This document shows positions 47,148 to 59,301 of a stretch of 64,000 nt of DNA, piece by piece. Source of the stretch: Escallonia rubra (lineage: Eukaryota; Streptophyta; Magnoliopsida; Escalloniales; Escalloniaceae). Within the stretch, counting starts at the first letter, position 1. Each line of letters starts with the position of its first letter. Location of the stretch: assembly GCA_033065855.1 (NCBI GenBank), contig JAVXUO010001517.1:496001-560000 (forward strand), read 5' to 3'. The notes under the pieces were generated by a model that made no database searches, was not told the origin of the DNA, and was given only the letters and a program-made list of their open reading frames with translations. The translations under genes were made by a program, and so were the position numbers.

Positions 47148-47660
47148 TGTTGCTGCTAAAAATATGCTCCGCGTACTTTGTGGAACCCGAGCCTGAACCG
47201 ATGTCCTACAAGACAGAAAACGAGTGACCGCCGGGTGGGGTTCCTGGTGGAGAACTCTCCGATGCTTAAGTCAGAGCGCAGTTACAGAATAATAACTCTG
47301 AAAAAACATGAATTGTGTAATTGTCCTCGTACTTGGGGGGTAGACCCCTTTATATAGCTGTAGGAGGAGAGTCCTAGTAGGACTGGGCCGTGGGCCAGAT
47401 GTGTTAGGATCGCGTTAGGATCCTCGAGGATCACGTCACAATCTCTGAGGACTCTTTTAGAATCCTAATAAGATAATCATAAATCTCCCAGTTTGACTGA
47501 GATTCGCCGGGTGTCCCCCAATTATTGGGAGTTATATTTGAGTTATATCATAAGCCCCCCACTTCCTTGGCCAAAATGTTTGGCTGAGAAAGTTTATACC
47601 TGGTGTTTTGAGACACACGTCAGATTTGTAAGGGATTCTCCATCCGCTTGTAGGGGTAAT

Positions 47661-48103
47661 AATATTTCTCTACTCCATGCCCAAGTAGGGCGCTAGAACT
47701 CTAGCTCTCGAGAGCTAAGTCTTAGAATCTCGCCCGAGCAGGCTATTCAGAATCATCTTTCGAAAGACGAATCATGGAATTTCAAAATCCTTTAGAGGTT
47801 GTGCCCCATAGTAGTCTCTCTAGGGAGAGGACACGAAGCTGTGCATGCAAGCTGTTACATGTGCTAAGTGTTTGAATATCCCTTCGAGGAGTCAACTCTC
47901 TTTTGGCGGGTGTTCGTTGCAAGTGTGTGTTCTTTAGCTTGAACTAACCACATCATGCTTGCGTTTTACTTTGACGCGAACTCTTATTATCAACTAAGAA
48001 CCGACAAAGAAGCCTCGCACTCACGCTTGGCTGGGTTTTGAATCGACAAAGCATGGTGGGGGGGGGGGGGGGGGGGGGGGGGGATGAAGTCCCATAGTCC
48101 TTA
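47661..48103. repeat. Second copy of the 34712 repeat
   Basis: Starts with 'ttctctactccatgcccaag' directly at the truncated LTR and is about 95% alike by eye to 34712-35125, including 'ctctagctctcgagagctaa' and 'aagcctcgcactcacgcttg'. It contains a G homopolymer of more than 20 bases (48057-48082) where copy 1 has six. Similarity ends near 48103. Confidence 0.85.
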
Positions 48104-49134
48104 TCACTCATCATCGCTAATAAATATAGGTTCTTTGTCGTTGTGGGCATACTTTCTTTTAATTTTAATTTCTCATTTTTAGGAAAGTCCTTATCAAGAG
48201 ACAAAAAAACTTACTGAAATTAATTGTAACGTGTTTGCTTATAAAAAGACTATAATGGGAGAAGACGAGAGAATTTGCTCAAGTAATTTTGGAACGTTAT
48301 GATTCCGTGCATTAGACGGGACGTAAAAAAAATATGATAACCATTTGATCTTGATCATATATGCTCGTGCTAAGTGCCCAGTAAAGCGCACACAACGCAC
48401 GACATGCCCACGCCTGTGCGATTTGGTGCTCCATATCGCATCACCTCTAAAGTTTCCTCTGTTGTTTCCAAAATATATCTGAATGTGAGTTGGGTTCGCA
48501 ACGTTATAAACGCCAAAAAAGTTTTCGTATTTTCTTTTTAATGTAAGATTAAGTTATTTCTTACAACACTTAATACACTCTTCTTTCTCACTCGGAGGTG
48601 AAATCTTCCCATGATTTCGGACAAAAAGATATTAGGATGGGAGTATACATAATTAGAAAGAAAAAGTTTGCAGAGAAGCAGTTTGCTAAAGACAATCGTA
48701 CAAATGTTGGTAAAGACACTTTGAATGACAATCATCTTATTCTTTTGTGATTCCATTTCTCATGCCCGGTTTGAAAAAGGCATATCTCAATTAGTTGAAT
48801 AGGTAAAGAGGTGGGAAACGAAAGACGCCAAAAGAAAAAGAAGAAGAAATTTTAAGGTTGAATTATGCCTCGTGCCAAGCTTAGCATTAGATACCTTCAG
48901 CTTTTAGCTAATAACATAATCCAAAAAGTTAAAAGTCCTTTCCAGACTTTAAACCAACTAAAACACCTAAGATGAATGTACTTTTGGGTATTCTGTTTCT
49001 AGAGCCAAACATTTGTTTGTCGCTCTTTAAGTTGTACTTGGTGTTTTAGTGTAATGCAATTTCAGTTTCGACCAAGAAAAAAACTAAAACACCTAAGATA
49101 AACTTGCCTTAACGTTTCTCTGATCTCTAGAATT
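48104..49134. other. Intergenic, nothing recognised
   Basis: AT-rich sequence without recognisable coding or RNA features, upstream of the first FCP1-like pseudogene. Confidence 0.4.
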
Positions 49135-49293
49135 ATGACCTCAAAGCTCCCAAAGATGAAGCTTAAGAATGTGGTCATTGCGATGGCAGCAATGACGACA
49201 AATGTGATACAGGGAATGTCTTAGGCCTTTCCTTCGAAAAGCTAAACCTTGGTTCCAAAAAAAGGAAACTTCTCGTGCTTGCTCTTGGTGGTT

Positions 49294-50254
49294 TTCTTTT
49301 TTTTTTTAGAAATATAAGAAATATATATCATCAAATCAGCAACATGAGGCCAATATCCCTAACCTTCGAGATTACATGTAAGAACATAAAAACCAGCCTA
49401 AAAAATGAAATACAAATAAACAACAAGTTTAAGGCCCAATATCTTTGGGCCTATAGAGAATAAGAAAACACAAAAAAAAAATATATACAAATTGAAACGC
49501 ACACAAGCGCACATGATTAAACCTCTATTGACCCGAATATATGCTTTAGATTTCGATTAGTACTAGCATCTAAACCACACACCCGCCTTGAAACCGATCA
49601 GACCCGTCCAAACCCAATGCCACCCACCGACCACACACCACTACTGCCTGTGTGGAGCATCCCACCGAACCACCCACTGAACAAAAACAAATATTGCTTG
49701 CCCCAACTACGCCACCACAGAGAACAACGCTGCACACAACAACGACAGACACCACACCGAGACTGCTTACCGCCAAACCAACAACTAGCAAGGGCACCAA
49801 GCTAGGGGGAAGGGGATAACAAGCCTTAGCATGAAACTACACCACTGCTCTTAATAGCCAAATCCAAATAAAATCATAAGCAAAAAGGGCACCACGCTAG
49901 GGGGAAGGGGGATTAAAAACCTAGCATGAAACTACACCCTTACCTCAGACGCCATCGCTGCCATTGATGTCGCCACCGCTGCCTTTGCTATTGACGTCGC
50001 CTCTGTCGTGAACGTTGTCGTTGTTGCCATCATCTCTGTTGTGAACGTTGCCATTGCCGCCATCGTCACCCACACGCCACAGCCTAAAAAAAAAACCATC
50101 GGTGTGGTGATTTGTTGGTACGTAGGATGCACAAATATAAGATATCAAACCTCCCAATAAACAATCGTGATGATGTGGTTTGTGGAAACTTTTGAAGTAA
50201 GGATTCCCATATTTTGTGTTCGTGTGTACGTAATAATTGCAACTTAATCTAATA
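49294..50254. other. Foreign DNA inside pseudogene copy 1
   Basis: Starts with a T-run (49294-49308), suggesting a minus-strand poly(A) retroelement insertion in exon 1. A short direct duplication around 'gctagggggaagggg' and 'agcatgaaactacacc' occurs at about 49800-49850 and 49890-49940. A GCC/GTC-type trinucleotide-rich stretch lies at 49945-50065. No gene is seen. Confidence 0.5.
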
Positions 50255-50290
50255 CTAGTTTTGATCCCGTGCATTGTGCACGAGAATAAC
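50255..50290 (-). mobile_element. Helitron-like 3' terminus
   Basis: On the minus strand a perfect hairpin (CGTGCA - CAA - TGCACG) is followed about 8 bases later by CTAG and then T, the Helitron 3' signature (stem-loop, CTRR, insertion between A and T). The 5' end, expected to the right, could not be identified. Confidence 0.55.
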
Positions 50291-50439
50291 AATTATTAAA
50301 ATACTTATTGAGAGATCTCGAACTTGTATGTCTAATAACAATTACAAAATTAGTAGTGACTTTCAATAAGATAATCAAAATTTTATTTTTATTTTTTTAA
50401 AGGAGTTCTCCTACCAATTTTTATCGTTAGAAATGGACT

Positions 50440-51505
50440 TGAGTAATAATTGTTCGTTTTTAGTGACAAATGAAGATGGAAAATAGTGTATGAAATAATA
50501 AAAATAATCTCTCCTAACTAATAGCAATTACAGTGTTAATACTAACAATAATAACCTGTGTGTTGAGGTCGTATTACTCAAGACCACCAAAAAACGAGAA
50601 ACAGTACATAATAAATGATTGAAAAAGATGGTAGCGTAAACCATATATAAAACTTGTAATAAAATAAAAGGAAGGAGATTATGGTATTTTAAGAGAAAAA
50701 CTGATGGAGAATATTGTGTTTTCCTAAACAATAAAAAAAGATTTAAGATTAAAAAGAAATATATAGAGAATTACTTTTGTCAAAATCTAGGAATTCATGG
50801 AATTTTAAAGATATACATAAATTTTTGAGTGGGATATGTTGACATAGAAGAGAGAGAAATGCAAAATCTATATGATTGGTTGAATTTTAAGTGAAAAGAA
50901 GGAATTCAAATCAAATTGAGAGAGAGAGAGAGAATCCACATTATTATTACAAAGGTAGGTAAATTTAATATATTTTTAAAATTCAAATTAGGAAAGTCTA
51001 TACGGCGAACTAAGAGAGTGTCCAAGTAAGCGATGACTAAGTAGTAATTGTTCGTTTTTAGTGACAAATGAAGATGAAAAATAGTTGTATGAAATAATAG
51101 AATTAGTCTGTTCTAACTAATAGCAATTGCAGTGATAATACTAACAATAGTAACATGTGTGCTGAGATTGTATTACTCAAGACCACCAAGAAAAGAATAA
51201 TAGTACATAATAAATGATTGAAAAAAAATGGAAGCGTGAACTGAATATAAAACTTGTAGTGAAATAAAAGAAAGGAGATTAGGGTAGTTTAAAAGAAAAA
51301 CTGATAGAGAATATTGTGTTTCCCTAAACAATAAAAAATATTTAAAATTAAAAAGGAATATATAGAGAAATACTTTTCCCAAATTCTAGGAATTAATAAA
51401 ATTGTAAATATATAAATAAAATTTTTGAGTGGAGCATGTTGACATAAAAGAGAGAAATGTAAAATCTATATAATTAGTTGAATTTCAAATGGAAAGAAGG
51501 AATTC

Positions 51506-51541
<36 letters not shown>

Positions 51542-51560
51542 CTAAATTATTATTACAAAG
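50440..51560. repeat. Tandem duplication, period ~600 bp
   Basis: 50440-50960 and 51040-51560 are diverged copies ('attgttcgtttttagtgaca' at about 50448 and 51046; 'gaatattgtgtttt/cccctaaa' at about 50710 and 51308). Both contain a mirrored minus-strand ORF ('FRKTQYSPSVFLL' and 'FRETQYSLSVFLL'), a by-product of the duplication. Copy 2 ends in a longer GA microsatellite (51510-51538). The array may belong to the Helitron-like element ending at 50255. Confidence 0.85.
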
Positions 51561-52229
51561 TAAGTAAATTTAAAATATTTTAAAATTTCAAAATAGGAAA
51601 ATTCATATGGCGAAGTAAGCGATGATTGAACAACATTCTTTCAATTTCGGCTTTCACACACATACACATTTTTCATTTTCTTATGCTGTTTTGAAGAAGC
51701 CTTACTCCAATCATTTCTTGAAGTTATGCTTTGAGCGATTTGAAGTGAGACTACGATTTTCTACAAAGGAGTTAGTCCCTCTCGATTGATTCTATGTAGC
51801 CAGAGTTTTGGTACCATCGCTGAAGGACTGAGAAGCAAGTTGCTGTTTGTTTGGGTAAGTACAGTAAATATTTCGCAATGACAATACAGAAAGATAGTTT
51901 TAAATGGCAAAGCTAAGTTTAAGGTTTGATCTGTTACATGATCAATATGGATGAACAGATTCTGGGTTTGGGACCCTGTGGAGATGGACGAGCCCATTTT
52001 CCTGAAGGAGCTTAAGAAGCTTTGGGATCCCACTCTTCCATGGCTCTGTGGACAACAATCATCTTCAAACACTTTGTTGAAAGACAGTGACCCCTACAAA
52101 AGGCTACTCAATCCTGTAATTAACGTTTTACTCTTTCGTTCACGACGATAGGAATATCAAATTTCACAAATACACAAAGTTTAACTAGTTATTGTACAAG
52201 GTTTTAAGATTTTGGGGCAAAGATAAACT

Positions 52230-55200
52230 CCACCACCCTGGCCCGGAGTGTGCCATGTGACACAATAAGTTGCTAAAGTTATACTTGTGCTAAAGGTGAC
52301 GAAGTCGCTAAATTATGAGATTACACTTAAAGAATCTTTAACGACAATTCTACGACTTTTGTGAACAGTTGGACGCAAAAGCAACAAATTTTGTTCGGCT
52401 CTAACTTTCCTTCAATACAATCGGCGGTGGCTATGATCCAGCCCTGCCGATCGCCATGACGATTCTTGCTTGGAATTGTGATGGGCTTGGGAACCCGAAA
52501 ACGATTCGCGAGATGGAGAATGTTTGGAATAAAAAAGAGCCCCTTTTAGTCTTCCTTTCAGAGACTAAACGTAGGAGTAGGAAATTAGATTTTCTCAAGA
52601 ATAAATGAGGAATGCATGGATTAGGTGTAGATGCAGTAGGGATATTTGGAGGTTTAGCTCTTCTATGGAGGAAAGATATTATTGTATTGATTCAGAGTTA
52701 CTCAAAAATCCATATTGATGCCACCGTGGAGGACGTCAATGGAAAAGGAAAATGGCATTTTACAGGTTTCTACGGCCACCCAAATACTTCAAAACGCAAA
52801 GAATCCTGGAACCTATTGCGTAGACTAGGTAGCAGTTACAACCTACCCTGGCTTTGTGGTGGTGATTTTAATGAAATTTTATTTGGAAATGAAAAGCAGG
52901 GAAGGCTAAGCAAACTGTACAGGCAGATGCATGAGTTCAGAGAAGTGTTAACTGATTGCGGATCACGAGATTTGGGGTATAATGGATACAAATTTACATG
53001 GTGCAACAATAGATGTTTCCCTCTCACTGTAAGGGAAATGCTAGACAGATTTTATGCAACCTCAAGCTGGAGTGATATGTTTCCAGGTGGGAGTGTCTCT
53101 CACCAATCAATACATGTCTCGGACCATTTGCCGATCCTTATCTCATTGGATGAAGGTTATCAAACAGCGGGAGGTAAAAGAAACAGACAATTTAGATTTG
53201 AAACCATGTGGATAAAAAGGTCGGATTGTGAAGAACAAATTGCCAAGGCGTGGGGACAGGAAAATAACCAAGATGATGATCCGACTACTTGTTTAATCAA
53301 CAATATAAGACAATGTCGTCTTGGGTTATTAAATTGGAATAGAAGGCATGTTGGGAATGTACAAGGAAAGATTCGAGAGCTAAGGGATAAGATTTCAGGT
53401 CTTGGCACAAGGATGACTATAGAGGAATAAAAAAGGGAGCAACGAAAGCTGATTTTGGAGCTTGATGAAATGCTTGTCATGGAAGAAGACACGTGGAAAC
53501 AGCGGTCTCGATGCATGTGGTTGGCAGAAGATGACATGAACACTAAATACTTTCACAATCAAGCTAACACTCGCAGAAAGAAGATTTGGGTGCCAAAGTT
53601 AAAGATGTCAACAGGTGAATGGAGCAAAAATGATGGGGATAAGGAAGCTACAGTGGTCAACTACTTCCAGCATTTGTTTACCGCTTCAAACCCACAAAGT
53701 GATGCAATCCAGCAGGTGCTTGTCAGAATCAAGACGAAGATTACACCATGTTATGAATGCCGAGCTGATAAGGAGGTATTCAATAGAAGAGGTACAAAAT
53801 GCACTTTTTTCTATGTACCCTTCCAAAGCTCCAAGACCGGATGGTATGCCAACAATGTTTTTTTAAACATTCTGGCATATTGTTGGGAATGACGTTGTGA
53901 GCTCTGTTCTAGCCTTCTTAAATGATGGTCAGTTACGACAGTCTCTCAATTATACTCATATTGTTCTAATACCTAAATGTCAAAGCCCAAAAGATATGTC
54001 CCACTTTAGGCCAATTAGTTTGTGCAACGTTGTCTATAAGATTGCATCAAAAGGGTTGGCAAATAGATTGAAACCTTCTTTAGCGATATGCATCTCTGAA
54101 AATCAAAGTGCTTTTGTCTCAAGTCGCCTCATAACTGACAATATCCTTCTTGCTTTCGAAGTTAATCATTTTCTCAAAAATAAATCTTGGGGGAAGGGCG
54201 GACACGTTGCTCTTAAATTAGACATGAGTAAAGCCTATGATAGGGTAGAGTGGCCTTTTGTGGAAGGAATTTTGAAGAAATTAGGCTTTCATGACATTTG
54301 GATCAAATTAGTTATGGACTGTATTTCTATAGTGATGTACTCGGTAAAGCTAAATGGTGACCGTTATGGCTATATTACCCCCAAAGGGGTCTCCGACAAG
54401 GAGATCCCTTGTCTCCTTACCTTTTCTTGATCTGTGCAGAAGGATTCTCATCGCTTCTAAAAGCAACAGAAGAAGACGGATTCATCCATGGTGTGAAAAT
54501 TGGACGAGGTTGCCCTACCAACTCACATCTACTCTTTGCAAATCACAGCCTTTTGTTCTTCAATGCCATGACGGAGGAAGCAAGGGTGATAAAGAACATT
54601 TTACAGGTGTACGAAAAGGCTTCAGGGCAGATGATCAATTTACAGAAATCGGGGTTTTTATGTAGCAAGAATACCGAAGATGACACAAAAATCCAAGTTA
54701 GCGACGTGTTAAGTATCCCAATGGTGCAATAGCCCATGACAAGTACCTCGGCCTGCCTTCAGTGGTGGGGAGATAAAAAAAAGAAGTTTTTTGTAGCCTG
54801 CGTGAAAGAATATGGAGCAAGATAACTAGTTGGTCCGCTAAATTCCTATCTAAGGCGGTAAAGAAATTCTCATCAAGTCTGTCCTACAAGCTATACTAGC
54901 ATATTTTATGCCATGCTTCTTATTGCCTGAGTACCTTTGTGATGATATAGAAATGATGATGAGTAACTATTGGTGGGGAAGTAGTGATGGGAGGAAAAAT
55001 ATACACTGGATGAGTTGGGATCGGTTGTGTGCTAGAAAAGAAAAGGGGGGCATGGGGGTTTAGAAAGATAAAAGCTTTTAACTTGGCTTTATTGGCAAAA
55101 CAAGCATGGAGACTAGCCACATCACCAAACTAATTGCTCTCACCTACATTGAAAGCAAAATACTATCCACATGGAGATTTTTTCAAGGCACAAGCTGGCA

Positions 55201-56623
55201 ACAAGCCATCATTAACTTGGAGAAGTATATTGGAAGCACGAAGGGTAGTGGAAGCAGGTTCCCGATGGAGAATAGGAAATGGGGAGAAAACAAAAATATG
55301 AAATGAACGTTGGATCCCCTGCCCATACACGTTCAAGGTTCAATCCCCGATGAAAATACTCAATAGAGATGCGAAGGTAGAGGCTTTAATTGACCACGAA
55401 TCCCACAACTAGAAGAAAAATCTGGTTTAAAATAATCTTTTGGCAACATGAAGCTAGATCCATCCTTCAAATACCTCTGGGCACGGGTCGACATGAAGAC
55501 AAACTTATCTGGCACTATGATAGAAAAGGATTTTTCTGTGTTAAAAGTGCTTATCGCTTAATCATGGATCGACAATTGCATAAAGGGAAAGACATTTCAA
55601 TGGAAGAGGCAAGTATGAGTTCTGCCAGTAGCTGGAACTTTATGTGGAATGCTCGCATACCAAATAAAGTTAAGGTATTTGGATGGCGGGCTTGCAATGA
55701 TATCTTGCCAACGGCATCAAAACTGAAAAGGAGACAAATCACCGTGGAGGATGACTGCAAAATATGTGGTAAGAAAGGGGAAAAATTATTCCATGTATTG
55801 AGATTATGTTCCTTTGCTAGACAGGTATGGGCGTTAACATCTTATAATCTGTATAAGGAGTGTGTTTGTGGAGAATCAGTTTTTGCGTGGTGGATGGAGG
55901 TATGGAAATGTGAAGAAGAAAAAAAAGACGAATTCGAACTTATGGTCATGCTATGCTGGTGTTTGTGGACTAATAGGAATGAGGTTTGCTTCAAAGGAGC
56001 TCAGATTGACGCATTGGAATTATATTAACGAGCTCAACTTCAGTTGGAAATATTCCATATAGCAAGTACTAAATCAATCGTGATGAAAGCTCAGATTCAA
56101 ATCCAGTGGTGTCCACCCCCCAAAGGTGCGTATAAAATAAATTTTGATGGGGCTCTTTTCTCAGAAGATCATGCTATTGGAATTGTAGTTATAAGAGATT
56201 ACAGAGGCACTTTCTACGCGGGTCTCCCTAAGTGGGTGGAAGATCAATTTGAGGCAGAATTGGCTGAAACATTAGCTGCTTTTACAGCCATGGAATTCGG
56301 GATGGAATGCGGATTTAGAGAAGTGGAAGGTGATTCGTCGTCCGTCGTCAATGCTATCAAAAGTACTAAGGAAGATATGTCAAGACTAGGGGTCCTAATT
56401 GAGGATGCAAAGAAGATGTTAACACACTTTCAGTTTGATGAAATTTTGTGGGCCAAAAGAACTTGCAATCATGTCGCACATAGACTAGCAAAATATGCTC
56501 GCATTAATAAAGATTGTGTAATTTAGATGGAGGAAGCGCCTGGTTTTATAATGTCGGCGATCATCAGAGTACCCGACTTGGAATAAATAAAATTGCCTTT
56601 TCATCAAACAAACAAAAAAAAAA
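52230..56623 (+). mobile_element. LINE with ORF2, inserted in the pseudogene's last intron
   Basis: Contains an ORF2 with several stops: endonuclease from the ATG at 52456 ('ILAWNCDGLGNPKTIRE', 'VFLSETKRRSRK', then TGA at about 52605), then 52612-53430 ('LCGGDFNEILFGNEKQG', 'VSDHLPILISL'). The linker is 53455-53892. The reverse transcriptase is 53897-54430 ('FRPISLCNVVYKIASKGLAN', 'LKLDMSKAYDRVEWPF'). The YADD position reads FANH (54531-54545 region, 'LLFANHSLLFF'). The zinc-binding region is 55390-56028 and RNase H 56044-56526 ('KINFDGALFSEDHAIGIVV', 'EAELAETLAAFTAMEFGM'). It ends in poly(A) at 56611-56623, eight bases before the host intron's acceptor AG. No ORF1 is seen, so the 5' end (about 52230) is truncated or approximate. 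Confidence 0.9.
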
Positions 56624-56640
56624 TCTTGCAGCCTAACACA

Positions 56641-58560
56641 GCTGGAAGCAACTACGGATAGTGGTAAATGATAATTGGGCTTCTACAAAAAAAAAAAAAA
56701 AAACTTCTTCGTTCTTTTATGAGCTTATGTTTGCCCATGACATTTTTAGCAGGGATATTCTTTTTCCATTCTTTTTTTGTTTTGCCAAAATTTGGGTGCC
56801 AACAAATGGTTCTTTTGATATTTTCTTCACACCTACCATTTAAACTTTGCTGCTGCAATTTGCACAACCACTGAGTATGCAAAATAGTTATATAAGGTAC
56901 TGCAATCTTATGACTACAAAGAAAAATAAAAGTAGATTTGACCAAAACATATATAACTGCTTGCTACATTTCACTTTAAGGAAAGGATAGAAAGCCTTTA
57001 AAGGTTTCTGATTCTATCTTTTAATGGATATATCAATATCCTCATAAATGTACTTGATGTTCTTATTGTCAAAACCACCTTAGCGAAAGAATTATAAAAA
57101 TCATCAAAGCTTTCAACTTGTGATTACAAAAGAACTTTACCTACTCAGTCATGTGTGGATATATGGCGTTCATTTAGCAATAAGCAAGACAAATACATGT
57201 TACTATAAACTTGAAAAACCCACTAACAGAAAAGTTATCAACTTCACTTGGACAATCTCTAAAAGTAAAACAAGGTTAACAAACATCTTGGTCATATTTC
57301 ATATAACTAATAGCTATGGATCGTACAGAACTAGCAACACTATATCAGCGTTAACCTTGATAGAAAAACGAGGACTCGCCCTCTTCCAAGTTACTAAAGT
57401 GAGACCATATTTAAAGTAGGTCGTAAACCTCATTATCTTGATGCCTAAAGCAATTAAAGGCGACGAAAAAGTACACCAAATTTACTCTAGATTGCATTCG
57501 TAGGTTAAAGCATTTTATCCGTTATAAAGGCAATAAAGAGAAAATACGCGATGAATATGAAAAGTTTTGTATTATAATAATTTAATATTTATAGTAGAGC
57601 ACCAAGCTTAATTTCAAGAATTTTGTATGTCGCACACCCTGGCTTTGAGATCTTAGTTTGAACGAGAAAAAGTGGTTTGGTATCTATCGTTTTTGGTCAC
57701 AGAATGGAGATATTAATTCTTTTTTAAAATTAGTATACACATACATGAGTTTCATGGCGTTGTCTAAAACTGAGCACCATAATTTCCATTTAACAATCTC
57801 ATTCTTAATCTATTTGTAGCTTTGTCCCTTGCTTCATACTTCTCGATTAACCTATTCCTAGGATTAAAAGTAGGTTACAATACTCTAAACTTTTTGCTTT
57901 TTTGCTTTTGATCTATTTTGATTAGGACGATTATCTAATTCACAAATGAAGATATAACTATAGAAGTATTGCACTCGCAAAATGGTGCATCCAGTCTACG
58001 TATTTCAACACACAAATTTCTTGAAGGGAATGCATTGCAAGAAAATTCGACCCGGTTATAACTTAAAGAGAGTTTGATAAGTTTAAAACTGTTTTTTTCA
58101 TTGTGACGAAATAATTAAGTAAAATGAATCATTTCTTTGTCTAGCTTATAGTAGCACTTAATATGATGAGAATACATGAGTAGTGGTAGACATATTTTTT
58201 GTTAACGTTTTTTTATATAATTAGAATTTTCGGAGGGATAATATGATAAATATAATGGGTATAGATCAGTAGACTCATAATGTATGAACTATGGGAAGAT
58301 TCCTTGAAAACTTGTAATTTTGCACTTTTCATCTGAATACGTTAGTGAGCTTCTAAATCTGAATGAACCACATCAACAAGTAAAATTCATTTCCTTCGAT
58401 ACACTTTTTTTCTCTTTATGGAGCTATATTGCAGATGTTTTAAAGCCTTTGAGGCTTATACCATCACATCAAAACTCTAGCGACAGCAAGAACCTAAAAA
58501 TAATGTTATAGCTATGTTTGTTGCTTTTTATGGATAAATATGATTTTACATGAGGAATAA
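56641..58560. other. AT-rich intergenic DNA, nothing recognised
   Basis: Includes an A-run at 56688-56702. Several short ORFs (e.g. 57120-57419) have AT-driven composition and no motif. Confidence 0.4.
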
Positions 58561-58589
58561 TTTAGCATCATATTCTGTAAAGGTATACA

Positions 58590-58657
58590 TTTACGTGCAA
58601 CACACGTGCTTTCATCTAGTCATGTCATAAAGTGCAACGCACGTGCTTTCGTCTGGT
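58590..58657 (+). mobile_element. Two adjacent Helitron-like 3' termini
   Basis: The first hairpin, ACGTG-caaca-CACGT, is followed by CTAG (58616-58619) and T. Then a near-repeat of the same block carries GTGC-aac-GCAC, followed by CTGG (58653-58656) and T. Both fit the stem-loop plus CTRR signature. The 5' ends were not found. Confidence 0.5.
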
Positions 58658-58976
58658 CATATCACAAACTTCTGCACCCACTAAAAACTTCAACTTATGA
58701 TCACGAATGTTCAGGGTTCCAATTGACACCCCATATGCGAGTGCAACTCACTCGAGTAAGTGCCATACAAAAGAAACCCTTCCTGTTCAGTTTTTCAAAC
58801 AACCTTGTCTTCATAAAGCACAAATTTATTGATACAAGATGAAAGCAAACTCATGCGCCAAGGTGCTGTTTGACATTAGTTTCCAGCTTCTGTTCTCCTT
58901 TTGGGAAACTAGAGAAGGAAACTAACCAATCCAGATCAATAAACTAGCTATTCTTTGGTAATAAATAGTTGACAGG

Positions 58977-59086
58977 AGCCAATCCTCTACTTAAGCAGAC
59001 TCATGCATCTTTTAGAGAAGCCAAGCAGCCAATCCTTTAATTAAGTAGACTCATGCATCTTGTAGAGAAGCCAAGAAGCCAATCCT
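58977..59086 (+). promoter_or_regulatory. 50-bp tandem repeat with CATGCATC (RY-type) motifs upstream of the HAD-like gene
   Basis: Units start 'agccaatcct' at 58977, 59027 and 59077, exactly 50 bp apart; the third is partial. Each full unit contains a CCAAT and 'agactcatgcatctt', whose CATGCA core is the RY element used by B3 factors in seed promoters. The array lies about 215-325 bp before the ATG. The repeat is seen; regulatory function is inferred. Confidence 0.55.
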
Positions 59087-59240
59087 CCGATTTACGAAAA
59101 GAAATAATTGAGTTGATTTTTACGTACACATACAATACACCAACTCGTCAAGTTTCAAACAAACCCTTCAGTTGTCCAATATGAACCTTGAAAATCCAAA
59201 AGTTTTTCTGACAAATGACAATAGGACCAACCTTTAAAAC

Positions 59241-59248
59241 TATATAAA
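59241..59248 (+). promoter_or_regulatory. TATA box of the HAD-like gene
   Basis: TATATAAAT stands about 60 bases before the ATG at 59302, so transcription would start near 59270 and the 5' UTR would be about 30 nt. Confidence 0.65.
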
Positions 59249-59301
59249 TCCACCAAAAGTCTAAGCCGAAGGTCTTGAAGCTCTCTCATAAGTCTCCAAA
59301 C

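Larger units (their letters stand above)
44516..47660 (-). mobile_element. Truncated Tat-like Gypsy LTR element with a captured gene
   Basis: Direct repeats starting 'tgttgctgctaaaaatatgc' at 44516 and 47148 run in parallel for about 510 bp to about 45028 and 47660. On the minus strand they are LTRs ending AGCAGCAACA. The right copy is followed by the PBS-like TGGCGCCATCCGTGGGACC (complement of about 47127-47145), close to the TGGCGCCGTCTGTGGGAAC common in Tat-type Gypsy elements. A TATA box, CTATATAAAAGAG, lies in the LTR near 44715. The right LTR is cut at 47660 by the repeat shared with 34712. The full LTR length and polypurine tract (somewhere in 45030-46000) are unresolved. No gag or pol is present; instead the interior carries a DEG7 fragment. 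Confidence 0.82.
49135..56640 (+). pseudogene. FCP1/NIF-like pseudogene, copy 1, disrupted by insertions
   Basis: Remnants of all five exons of the 59302 gene are in order. Exon 1 (49135-49293) is frameshifted but still shows 'KLLVLALGGFL', then breaks at a T-run. Exon 2 is at about 51688-51768 ('HFLKLCFERFEV'). Exon 3 ends at 51854 ('LRSKLLFVW' then GTAAGT). Exon 4 is at 51950-52115 ('EPIFLKELKKLWDPTLPW', 'SSSNTLLKDSDPYKRLLNP' then GTAAT), with its acceptor AG lost. Only the first bases of exon 5 remain at 56632 ('cttgcag' then 'cctaacaca'). A LINE occupies intron 4. The DNA between exons 1 and 2 (49294-51650) is foreign. Confidence 0.9.
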
